NCBI RefSeq assembly: GCF_031127805.1 | Contig: NZ_JARXHW010000011.1 | Location: forward strand, 1-64,000 | Direction: 5' to 3' | Length of the DNA stretch: 64,000 nt | Origin: Thalassobacterium maritimum | GTDB taxonomy: Bacteria; Verrucomicrobiota; Verrucomicrobiia; Opitutales; Coraliomargaritaceae | In this document: positions 9,541 to 16,195 of the stretch, in pieces | How the letters are laid out: each line of letters opens with the position of its first letter | Position numbering within the stretch: position 1 is the stretch's first letter | Program-made: the position numbers and the translations under genes | Notes under the pieces: generated by a model | Told to the model about the DNA's origin: nothing | Seen by the model: only the letters and a program-made list of their open reading frames with translations | Database searches by the model: none

Positions 9541-10209
9541 CTATGCGTCCTCCTCTGTTTCTTCAATCTCGCTTTCGGCGGGGGTAGCTTCGTCCCGATC
9601 CTCGGAGGCATCCTCTTGCTCCAAGTGCGCTTTTAAACGATTGCGAATCGCCTCGATCTGATCGACGGGCAGTTTGGCGCGCAGAATAGGCTCCACTCGA
9701 TAAATGACCTCATTGCGGTTAGAAACATAGCGCAAAGCTGACAACTCAAGCAATCGTGAGACCGCCGCTTTAATCTTTTTCTCAATCTTTTGCTCATTGC
9801 CACTTTCGCCACAATAGGGGCGCATGAACTCCAGAATATCTTTGAACTCAAGGTAAAGATAGTCCGTGCCATCGGTCGATTGATCGTGCCGCAACAGACG
9901 CTCCCGTAACTCCGTCAACAGCACAGTGGGCAGAAAAGACAAAGGTGTGCGACGCATCAGACGTGGTAGCGGCGCTTCACCCTCGTGGCCCTCCGGCAGC
10001 TCCTCCTCCTCATTGCTATCTTCATTGCGCAGAAAGGCGTAGCCCGCGTCCTCATCCACGACGAGGTCCAGGCCCATCAGCTGGAAATGCGATTCTACTT
10101 GCTGACGATCGCGCAGCAAACGAGTCCACGACTCAGTCTCTTCTTGATAGATGGGCCCACGAACCAATTGAACGATGACGTGGCGGATAGTGATGACGGA
10201 CGGATTCAT
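9541..10209 (-). CDS. DUF4194 protein, MksE / Wadjet JetB family
   Basis: This is a winged-helix accessory subunit that dimerises and bridges the kleisin in Mks/Wadjet complexes. The 222-residue protein has an acidic linker near residues 60-75 and a helical block around 115-170 typical of DUF4194, with LEFKDILEFMRPYC followed by a KIKAAVSRLLELSALRY stretch. The C-terminal 25 residues are very acidic. It overlaps the end of the JetA-like gene by four bases and is followed two bases later by the JetC-like gene, so all three are translationally coupled. The call rests on family pattern and on this exact gene order. Confidence 0.88.
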   Translation of the reverse strand: MNPSVITIRHVIVQLVRGPIYQEETESWTRLLRDRQQVESHFQLMGLDLVVDEDAGYAFLRNEDSNEEEELPEGHEGEAPLPRLMRRTPLSFLPTVLLTELRERLLRHDQSTDGTDYLYLEFKDILEFMRPYCGESGNEQKIEKKIKAAVSRLLELSALRYVSNRNEVIYRVEPILRAKLPVDQIEAIRNRLKAHLEQEDASEDRDEATPAESEIEETEEDA

Positions 10210-11642
10210 TTTATAAAGACGATTTTCTCAAGTTCGGCATAGCGCGGTTGGACCTCGCGCTTTAGATCGATCTGAATGGTTTCGGGATAAAAGACGTTCT
10301 GCGGCGCTTCGCCCGCGACCGCGACATAGGCGACCACATCCACAATGCCTGATTCCACCGGATAGCGCTCCACCAACTCACGCAGGCTCACCTGTGCTTG
10401 CGCTTCTAAGACTTCGCTCAGCCGCTTGCGGTATTTCGGTAAATTCAACGGTTTGCCAATGCGGCCCAGCGCATCTTTCAGCGAATCCACACTCGTCGCA
10501 TCGTCGGGATCGATCCCGTCGAACCGCGTGGACTCCGGCGCTTCCCAGGTGCCGACCTCCATAAAGTTATTAAAGCGGACGGGGTCTTCCCAATGATGTA
10601 GCGCTTGCTCAGCGGGCAAATCGCCACAAGCATTGGCCAAAGAGCGCACCTCCCCCAACAATTCCATCAAATAGCGTGTTTGCTGCGAAGTCTGCTCCTC
10701 CACCACACGCCGCAACTGGCCCGAGATACGACGGTAAATACCAGACACACTCGAGACCTCATCATAGAGACGCTTCGGCAATTGTTGAAACACATGCGCA
10801 TCTAAGTCGTGCGCTTGCGCCAGGTCGGCGGCGCGTTTAGCCAAGGCCAGCAACTCCTCGCGGTTTTCGACCGAGGTGATCGACTCGCGAAAGCCGAAGT
10901 AGCTGCGCCCCTGATCCCGATTGCGCAGCGCCTCGTCGGCGTCCAACACGTGGGCCACCAAGTCGCCCTTAGAAAGTTGCTGCTCCAAATACAAATTCTG
11001 AATATCACGCGCCTGCTCGCGAAAGGTTTCTTCAATCGAGCGAAAGTCGCTCAAGAATTCGTCAATGTCGCTTTCCAGATCGTGCAGCGCATCTTTGACG
11101 GCCGTTGAATCGAGAGTTTCGACTTTTCCCGTTTCCTGGATCTGCTGCAGCTCGGCATCAATTTCAGCACGCTGCTTCAGCAACTCCTTGCGCCGGGCCT
11201 CTGGGTTTGAATTGGTCTCGCGCTCGATGCGGCGCAACTCCGAGACGATGCGGGTAAAACGTGAATCCGAGGTGGTATAGCCACGGCGATCCACCCGCCG
11301 CAAGTCCTCCACCCAGGCCAGTGCCTTTTCGCTGAACTGCGTGAGTTGGTACACATAGCTATTTTGCGCCTCCACGAAACGCTTCTGTAAGAGACGATGA
11401 CTCTCCTCGCACCACTGATTTAAATAAAACCTCGCATCACGCGGCATAGCATCCGGGTCCGCTGCACGCGCGTCCTGCAAATGCCGATCCAAGAGCGCCT
11501 CCAAGTCTTCTTCCGGGATTTGCGTCAGCCCTTCTTCCTTAAAACTTACGTAGAAAAAGCCCAAAACAAAGCAAGCGCTCGGGCTCCGCAGCAATTTCAG
11601 CGTCGGGCTCTTGGCAAAATAGGGATCGAAAATCGAAGACAT
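10206..11642 (-). CDS. DUF3375 kleisin-like protein, MksF / Wadjet JetA family
   Basis: This is the kleisin subunit that closes the ring of the SMC-like ATPase. The N-terminus FAKSPTLKLLRSPSA followed by a block ending in ARFYLNQWCEE matches the DUF3375 layout. Long helices span about residues 120-250. The reading frame is open up to 11768, but the extra N-terminal stretch is unlike the family, so I place the start at ATG 11642, which begins MSSIFDPYF; no strong ribosome-binding site is visible there. It is the first gene of a three-gene operon with JetB-like and JetC-like genes. REP-like hairpins and direct repeats lie immediately upstream. Confidence 0.9.
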   Translation of the reverse strand: MSSIFDPYFAKSPTLKLLRSPSACFVLGFFYVSFKEEGLTQIPEEDLEALLDRHLQDARAADPDAMPRDARFYLNQWCEESHRLLQKRFVEAQNSYVYQLTQFSEKALAWVEDLRRVDRRGYTTSDSRFTRIVSELRRIERETNSNPEARRKELLKQRAEIDAELQQIQETGKVETLDSTAVKDALHDLESDIDEFLSDFRSIEETFREQARDIQNLYLEQQLSKGDLVAHVLDADEALRNRDQGRSYFGFRESITSVENREELLALAKRAADLAQAHDLDAHVFQQLPKRLYDEVSSVSGIYRRISGQLRRVVEEQTSQQTRYLMELLGEVRSLANACGDLPAEQALHHWEDPVRFNNFMEVGTWEAPESTRFDGIDPDDATSVDSLKDALGRIGKPLNLPKYRKRLSEVLEAQAQVSLRELVERYPVESGIVDVVAYVAVAGEAPQNVFYPETIQIDLKREVQPRYAELEKIVFIK

Positions 11643-11770
11643 CGCATCAGAAAGTTGAAGAGTCGCTAAGCTGTCAATCTGTAGCGATGCGAAGATAAAC
11701 GATCTCCAGTAGCCATGTCGATAGACTGTCGGTTGGTCACACCAGCTCGACGTGCCCACGCAACGCACAA

Positions 11771-11795
11771 GACCTCGCTAGCGCGAGTTCGCTAC
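11771..11795 (-). repeat. REP-like hairpin with GTAG foot
   Basis: Read on the minus strand this starts GTAGCGA and forms a stem of ACTCGCG against GCGAGGT with a short loop. The layout, a GTAG tetranucleotide 5' to an imperfect hairpin, is the one recognised by RAYT proteins. It lies 150 bases upstream of the JetA-like start. Confidence 0.5.
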
Positions 11796-11819
11796 CCCAT
11801 TTAAAACTAAACCTCGCAC

Positions 11820-11844
11820 GTAGCGATGTGACGCCAGTCACGTC
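11820..11844 (+). repeat. REP-like hairpin with GTAG foot
   Basis: On the plus strand GTAGC is followed by an eight-pair stem, GATGTGAC against GTCACGTC with one G-T wobble and loop GCCA. Together with the opposite-strand hairpin at 11771-11795 it makes a head-to-head pair of REP-like units. Confidence 0.5.
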
Positions 11845-11877
11845 TGATTTCCGGTTACTCACGCCAGCTCGACGCAC

Positions 11878-11911
11878 AAAAAAACGACTCTCCTTAAAGG
11901 GAGAGCCGTTT
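11878..11911 (-). terminator. Rho-independent terminator of the AURKAIP1/COX24-like gene
   Basis: The arms at 11882-11893 and 11900-11911 pair over twelve positions with one G-T wobble and a six-base loop. On the minus strand a run of seven T follows (11884-11878). It lies 55 bases after the stop of the small gene at 11966 and fits an intrinsic terminator for leftward transcription. Confidence 0.8.
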
Positions 11912-11932
11912 GTAGAAATTGATTAGCAAGTA

Positions 11933-11972
11933 ATTACCAAATTACCAAATTACCAAATTACCAAATTACCAA
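11933..11972. repeat. Five tandem copies of the octamer ATTACCAA
   Basis: Five perfect head-to-tail copies of ATTACCAA run from 11933 to 11972. The last copy overlaps the TAA stop codon (11968-11966) and final Trp codon of the small leftward gene. Copy number could vary by slippage, but changes would mostly fall after the stop. Confidence 0.85.
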
Positions 11973-12061
11973 GTGCGCTTCTTGTGGCGATTGGACTTCA
12001 AACGCTTGCGACGTTTGTGGTTGTTCATCTTGAGACGGCGTTTTTTCTTGAGGTTACCCAT
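11966..12061 (-). CDS. AURKAIP1/COX24 domain protein (tiny basic ribosomal-like protein)
   Basis: The frame runs from ATG at 12061 to TAA at 11966 and encodes 31 residues, beginning MGNLKKKRRLKMNNHK and ending KKRTW. More than half the residues are Lys or Arg. The KKRRLKMNxHKxxK pattern is the AURKAIP1/COX24 signature, related to mitochondrial mS38 and annotated as a short protein in Bacteroidota and Verrucomicrobiota. A ribosomal role is therefore likely by family, but is not shown here. It has its own intrinsic terminator downstream and stands alone between the Mks/Wadjet operon and pabC. Confidence 0.9.
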   Translation of the reverse strand: MGNLKKKRRLKMNNHKRRKRLKSNRHKKRTW

Positions 12062-12133
12062 GTGTAAATTGCTGTTGAAATTAGTGGAAACGAGCAAAAG
12101 AGCCAGAAAAGCTGCCTAGTGTAAAGCGTTTTT

Positions 12134-12952
12134 TCAAATGAGTTGATGCGCGCATTCGTCTTGAGCCCGTACCAGCACTGACTTGGCCGCTTCCAGCTCC
12201 GCACAATCAGCTATGCAATCCACAGTTTGCCCTAAAGCCAGACCATCGATACCGTCCATCACTTCGATGCCATTACTGGCGTTGGTCACGAAGGCAGCCT
12301 CGGCTCCCAGCAAGACCTCCGGGGCGACGTGGCCCTCAACCACCGCGAGCTCGGGAGCACGCAGCAGGGCAGCCCGGGTCACACCGGGCAAAATACCAGA
12401 CACCAGCGAAGGGGTGTATAGACGGCCGTCTTTGACGAAAAAGAAGTTCGCTGTAGTGGTTTCGGCGATCTGACCGGCGTCATCCGTGCGCAGCACATCG
12501 TAATAGCCCTGTGCACGCGCACGGGCAAGCAGGTGCATCGCCTCCATGTAATTGTGCGTTTTATGTCCTGCCAAAAGTGAACGCGAAAAGATCGGGCAAG
12601 TGGTATCGAGCTGCAGGCGCCGCCCTTTCGGCGTAGGCAACGGGGGACGCGCGTAGACATAGAGACATGTGCCCGAGGCAGCTTTGAGCAGTGAGAGCTT
12701 CAGGGTGCCGCTCTCGATGGCTGTGCTGGTGACAAGCTCGCGCAAGGCATCCTGCACCGCAATCTCGGGCGGAAGCTTGAGCGCGAAATGCCGCGCAGAG
12801 CGTGCCAGGCGAGCCCAGTGGTCCTGCCAAAAATAGAGACGGCCCGCGTCGTAACGCATGGTTTCGAAAAGCCCGAAGCCATGTGCAAAGCCGGGCGCAG
12901 TTGGCGCGAGCATCACACACTCAGTGGGCGGAATTATGACGATGTCTGGCAT
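12134..12952 (-). CDS. pabC: Class IV aminotransferase, probable 4-amino-4-deoxychorismate lyase
   Basis: This fold-type IV PLP enzyme probably converts aminodeoxychorismate to p-aminobenzoate and pyruvate for folate synthesis. In the 272-residue protein the PLP lysine is likely in HKTHNYMEAM, and the cofactor-binding strands are visible in IAETTTANFFF and SGILPGVTR. Branched-chain aminotransferases share the fold. The 19-base overlap with the upstream pabB gene strongly favours the folate assignment. The product should be cytosolic. Confidence 0.85.
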   Translation of the reverse strand: MPDIVIIPPTECVMLAPTAPGFAHGFGLFETMRYDAGRLYFWQDHWARLARSARHFALKLPPEIAVQDALRELVTSTAIESGTLKLSLLKAASGTCLYVYARPPLPTPKGRRLQLDTTCPIFSRSLLAGHKTHNYMEAMHLLARARAQGYYDVLRTDDAGQIAETTTANFFFVKDGRLYTPSLVSGILPGVTRAALLRAPELAVVEGHVAPEVLLGAEAAFVTNASNGIEVMDGIDGLALGQTVDCIADCAELEAAKSVLVRAQDECAHQLI

Positions 12953-14346
12953 AATTGATCGATCGCCTCGCGAATGGCGCGGGCTTTATCTAAGGTTTCT
13001 TGGTATTCGGCCTCTGGCTGTGAGTCCCATACGATCCCGCCGCCCACTTGATAATCGAGTTGCCCCGCTTTCAGGTGCAAACTGCGGATGGCGATATTAA
13101 ACTCGGCATCGCCATCGAAGCCGATGTAGCCGATGGAGCCGCAATAGGCGCCACGTCGAGTGGGCTCGAGCGCTTCGATAATCTCCATCGCACGCACTTT
13201 GGGCGCGCCGGTGATAGAGCCACCGGGGAAAAGCGCCGCCAAGGCATCGTAGACATCCTTGCCCTCTCTGAGCCTGGCCTTGACGCGCGCAGTCTGATGA
13301 ATGACACGCGCATAATGCTCCAACTGATACAATCCTTCAACCTGCACCGACCCGAATTCCGCGATACGCCCCAGATCATTACGCTCGAGATCGACGATCA
13401 TTAACAACTCCGCTCGGTCCTTTTCTGAAGCACGCAGAGCGGCCGCTTGCTGCAAGTCCTCTTCTGCGCTCGCACCACGCGGGCGGGTGCCCTTAATCGG
13501 CCGCGTCTCCAGCGCACGACCGCGCTTTTGCAAAAACTGCTCCGGCGAAGTGGAAATGAGCTGCCAGTCACCCAGGTCCAGATAGGCCCCGTAAGGAGCG
13601 GGATTGCCGCGGCGGAGCGCTTGATACAGTGCAATGCTGTCACCCTCGAAGGTGCAACGGGCGCGCTGGGAGAGATTCACCTGATACACGTCGCCGCTGG
13701 CAATATAGTCACGCACACGCTGCACCGCAGTGCAGAAATCGGCCTTTGAAAAGTTCCATTGCCAAGCGCCTCGGCGGGCAGGCATGGCCGCCGAGGCGCC
13801 CGTGGTAGGGGCTTCACTGGTGACGCCCGCCGCAGTTTGGCAAAACGGAAGCGACTCGGAGCTGACGCGAGCTGACTCTGATGCGGGCGTGACAAGTCGC
13901 GCCCCTACGATTGACCGCAGGCGCTCAATCACCGCGTCCGCAGCCATGTGAACATCATGCCCGATCAAATACAGCATTCCGCTCTGGTGATTGAGTGCCG
14001 CCACACCATCGTAGAGGGCAAAGGACATATCGGGAATCGAGCGGTCATCTTGTGCGAGGCAGGGCACGCGCTCTAAGCGCCGGCCATAATCGTAACTCAG
14101 GTAACCGACCGCTCCCCCGGTGAATGGAATCTCTGGATGCGATTCCAATGGATAGGCCTGCATCGCCTGACGCAAATCCTCCAGATCTCCGGTAACCGTT
14201 TGAAAGGGATCTGAGCCAAAAAAACTCCAGGCCCCCAAGCCATCATTGGACTGCGCACTATCCAAGACAAAGGACAGCGGCTGCCGTCCGAAGCACTCCA
14301 CGAGCGCTTCCACCGAGGGTGGATTCTGGATTTCGAGGACTTTCAT
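12934..14346 (-). CDS. pabB: Aminodeoxychorismate synthase component I
   Basis: This enzyme aminates chorismate to aminodeoxychorismate, using ammonia from a glutaminase partner that is not encoded here. The 470-residue protein has a TrpE-like N-terminal region and a C-terminal chorismate-binding domain. ETRPIKGTRPRG carries the PIKGT lysine typical of PabB rather than TrpE; GSITGAPKVRAMEIIE and GGGIVWDS are also present. Unusually, residues about 147-194 between the two domains are encoded by two nested inverted repeats of REP type, giving a low-complexity Ala/Ser/Pro linker. It overlaps pabC by 19 bases. Role assignment is firm. Confidence 0.92.
   Translation of the reverse strand: MKVLEIQNPPSVEALVECFGRQPLSFVLDSAQSNDGLGAWSFFGSDPFQTVTGDLEDLRQAMQAYPLESHPEIPFTGGAVGYLSYDYGRRLERVPCLAQDDRSIPDMSFALYDGVAALNHQSGMLYLIGHDVHMAADAVIERLRSIVGARLVTPASESARVSSESLPFCQTAAGVTSEAPTTGASAAMPARRGAWQWNFSKADFCTAVQRVRDYIASGDVYQVNLSQRARCTFEGDSIALYQALRRGNPAPYGAYLDLGDWQLISTSPEQFLQKRGRALETRPIKGTRPRGASAEEDLQQAAALRASEKDRAELLMIVDLERNDLGRIAEFGSVQVEGLYQLEHYARVIHQTARVKARLREGKDVYDALAALFPGGSITGAPKVRAMEIIEALEPTRRGAYCGSIGYIGFDGDAEFNIAIRSLHLKAGQLDYQVGGGIVWDSQPEAEYQETLDKARAIREAIDQLCQTSS
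13766..13799. repeat. Perfect 12-bp inverted repeat inside pabB
   Basis: GCGCCTCGGCGG at 13766-13777 is repeated inverted as CCGCCGAGGCGC at 13788-13799 with a ten-base spacer. It is translated as part of the interdomain linker of PabB and adjoins the larger REP-like pair at 13805-13908. Confidence 0.85.
13805..13908. repeat. Inverted REP-like pair embedded in the pabB coding sequence
   Basis: A 26-base unit starting GTAGGGGC at 13805-13830 recurs inverted at 13883-13908, matching at 21 of 26 positions. Both outer ends carry the GTAG foot, as expected for two REP units facing each other. The reading frame of pabB stays open through the whole structure. Confidence 0.8.
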
Positions 14347-14353
14347 CCTTAAA

Positions 14354-15502
14354 TTAGTGGCGGCTCGCCCGACGGATCATCCAAAAGCCAATGCTTTGAA
14401 AAATTATATTTGGCAACCAGATCAATAGATCCGGACGCAATGCGGGCAGGTCTTCCAACCAACTGACCATGATGATCAAAAAGTAGTAGCTCATGGCGAT
14501 CACCAGCGCGATACCAAGGTTGGCATACGTTTCCTTACGCCCCACTTGAATCGCCAGTGGCACTCCAAAAACCGCCAAGGAAAAGACTGAAAATGCCAAA
14601 GCAAAATTTTTCTGAATGTGCATCTGTACCTTCAGCCGTTCCTCCGTCATCCCCTCCCCGGTCTCGGCTTCCTTGTCCAGCTCGGCCTGCCGCCGTTCCA
14701 TCAGCTGGGCAAAAGTCATCTCCTTAGTGCGCACCTTGCGCTTACGATCACTCTCACCAAACAATTGATCCAATGGCAGAGCGATCGGCAGTTCACCGAA
14801 AAATAAAGAGTCCGGCATTTCTCCGCCGAAGGCTTCGGGATTATCTACATCCCGCTGTTCGGCGGTGCCATTTTTAAGCGTAAGAATCAGATCTTTATTC
14901 ACCTCATCGTACTGCAACTCCCCCTCCGCTGCGCGCAGGAATAAGGTGACACGCTGCTGGCTATCCAGCTCCCAAATCCAAAAATCCTTCATGATCGAGC
15001 CATCGCGCCCTCCCATATAGATCACGTAACCAGGAAACTCGTGAATAAAGCGGCGCTCCTCGATGAAGCCGACAGGATTGTCCGTGAGCGCACTCGCCAT
15101 CAGCGCCTTCCGCTCGACACGTGACTGTGGCGCATAATGTAAATTCACCACCACCGCGACCACCATGCCCAGGCAAGCGATCAAAAAAACCGGGGCCGCA
15201 ATCTGGTATAAACTCAGCCCCGCCGACTTCATCGCGGTAATTTCCCGCTGCGACGACAAGCGCCCCAATGCAATCAAAGTGCCGGTCAACATCCCCAGCG
15301 GCAGCGCAAAGGAGGCCACATAAGGGATCAGTAGGCCCAGAACTTTAAGAAAGACCCAGAAGTCTAACTTCCCTGCGACCACCAATTCAGCCACATCGCG
15401 CAGCGCATTCCCCACCAGCAGCACAAAAATAAAGAGCCCCATAGCCAAGCCAGTGGCGACCAGGATCTCTTTAAGTATATGGCGATGTAGCAAATTAAGC
15501 AT
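14354..15502 (-). CDS. LptF/LptG family lipopolysaccharide export permease
   Basis: This is an inner-membrane permease of the LPS export ABC transporter that lifts lipopolysaccharide toward the periplasmic bridge. I place the start at ATG 15502, giving MLNLLHRHILKEIL and about 382 residues; the frame stays open further upstream only because it reads through a palindrome. Membrane segments lie near both ends (three N-terminal, three C-terminal) around a periplasmic beta-jellyroll-like middle. SSQREITAMKSAGLSL is the conserved cytoplasmic loop that contacts the ATPase. LptF and LptG cannot be told apart here, and no second permease is adjacent. Confidence 0.88.
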   Translation of the reverse strand: MLNLLHRHILKEILVATGLAMGLFIFVLLVGNALRDVAELVVAGKLDFWVFLKVLGLLIPYVASFALPLGMLTGTLIALGRLSSQREITAMKSAGLSLYQIAAPVFLIACLGMVVAVVVNLHYAPQSRVERKALMASALTDNPVGFIEERRFIHEFPGYVIYMGGRDGSIMKDFWIWELDSQQRVTLFLRAAEGELQYDEVNKDLILTLKNGTAEQRDVDNPEAFGGEMPDSLFFGELPIALPLDQLFGESDRKRKVRTKEMTFAQLMERRQAELDKEAETGEGMTEERLKVQMHIQKNFALAFSVFSLAVFGVPLAIQVGRKETYANLGIALVIAMSYYFLIIMVSWLEDLPALRPDLLIWLPNIIFQSIGFWMIRRASRH

Positions 15503-15507
15503 ATCAA

Positions 15508-15571
15508 CGTAGTGACAAGCTTCCAGCGGGTCGTCCAACAAAATTCGACAAGCTGGAAGCTTGTCACTACG
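15508..15571. repeat. Perfect 20-bp inverted repeat (REP-like pair) in the lptF/G-pyrE divergent region
   Basis: CGTAGTGACAAGCTTCCAGC at 15508-15527 is repeated inverted without mismatch at 15552-15571. Each arm carries a GTAG foot; the right unit, read on the minus strand, forms its own hairpin GACAAGC-TTCCA-GCTTGTC. The structure fills most of the 93 bases between the two divergent start codons. Confidence 0.9.
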
Positions 15572-15595
15572 CCCATCAAGCGCACACTGCGCCGC

Positions 15596-16165
15596 ATGAG
15601 TACTCAAAACGACGAAGTTATCCAGATTTTTAAAGACAGCGGCGCCCTACTTGAAGGCCACTTCCTCCTCCGCTCGGGGCTACATAGCGCACACTTCTTT
15701 CAGTGCGCCCAAGTCTGCCAATATATGGATAAAGTCACTCGTCTGGCCGAAATTATGGTGCCGATGCTCAAAGAATACGGCGCCACCACCGTGGTGGGCC
15801 CCGCGATGGGCGGCCTGGTGATCGGACAAGAAGTGGCACGCCAACTGGGCCTGCGCTTTGTCTTCCTCGAAAAAGTGGACGACAAACTGGCACTACGCCG
15901 CAATTTCAAATTTGAGCCGGGCGAAAAGGTTTTGATCGTCGAAGACGTGATCACCCGCGGTGGCCGCGTGGTCGAAGCACTGGAACAATGCCGCGCGCAC
16001 GGAGCCGAGCCCGTCGCGGTCGGCGTGATCGTAGACCGCAGCCAAGGCAAGACCCGCTTTGACGTGCCCCACCACAGTCTGGCCGAGCTCAGCTTCCCCA
16101 CCTACGAAGCCGATAAGCTTCCTCCGGAGCTGCAAGACAGCGAAGCCATCAAGCCAGGCAGTTAA
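15596..16165 (+). CDS. pyrE: Orotate phosphoribosyltransferase
   Basis: PyrE transfers phosphoribose from PRPP to orotate, forming OMP in pyrimidine synthesis. The chosen start, ATG 15596, gives 189 residues beginning MSTQNDEVIQIFKDSG; the open frame upstream runs through a palindrome and is unlikely to be coding. The PRPP-binding motif is VLIVEDVITRGGRVVEAL, and the substrate region includes LRSGLHSAHFFQCA. It is divergent from the LptF/G gene and ends 30 bases before the convergent ftsK stop. Confidence 0.95.
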   Translation: MSTQNDEVIQIFKDSGALLEGHFLLRSGLHSAHFFQCAQVCQYMDKVTRLAEIMVPMLKEYGATTVVGPAMGGLVIGQEVARQLGLRFVFLEKVDDKLALRRNFKFEPGEKVLIVEDVITRGGRVVEALEQCRAHGAEPVAVGVIVDRSQGKTRFDVPHHSLAELSFPTYEADKLPPELQDSEAIKPGS

Positions 16166-16195
16166 GCACCGCGTAACATCTCCGCGGATCGCGAC

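Larger units (their letters stand above)
11729..11877. repeat. Imperfect direct repeat pair upstream of the Mks/Wadjet operon
   Basis: Two similar blocks of about 27 bases lie in the same orientation at roughly 11729-11757 and 11851-11877. Both share the core CCAGCTCGACG and a preceding GGTT(G/A)(G/C)TCAC stretch. They bracket the two REP-like hairpins listed below. Their role is unknown; they could be remnants of a duplicated intergenic repeat. Confidence 0.5.

Noticed and set aside
11643..11768. N-terminal extension of the JetA-like protein
   Set aside because: The extra 42 residues are unlike DUF3375 and overlap the repeat-rich upstream region; the family start matches MSSIFDPYF at 11642.
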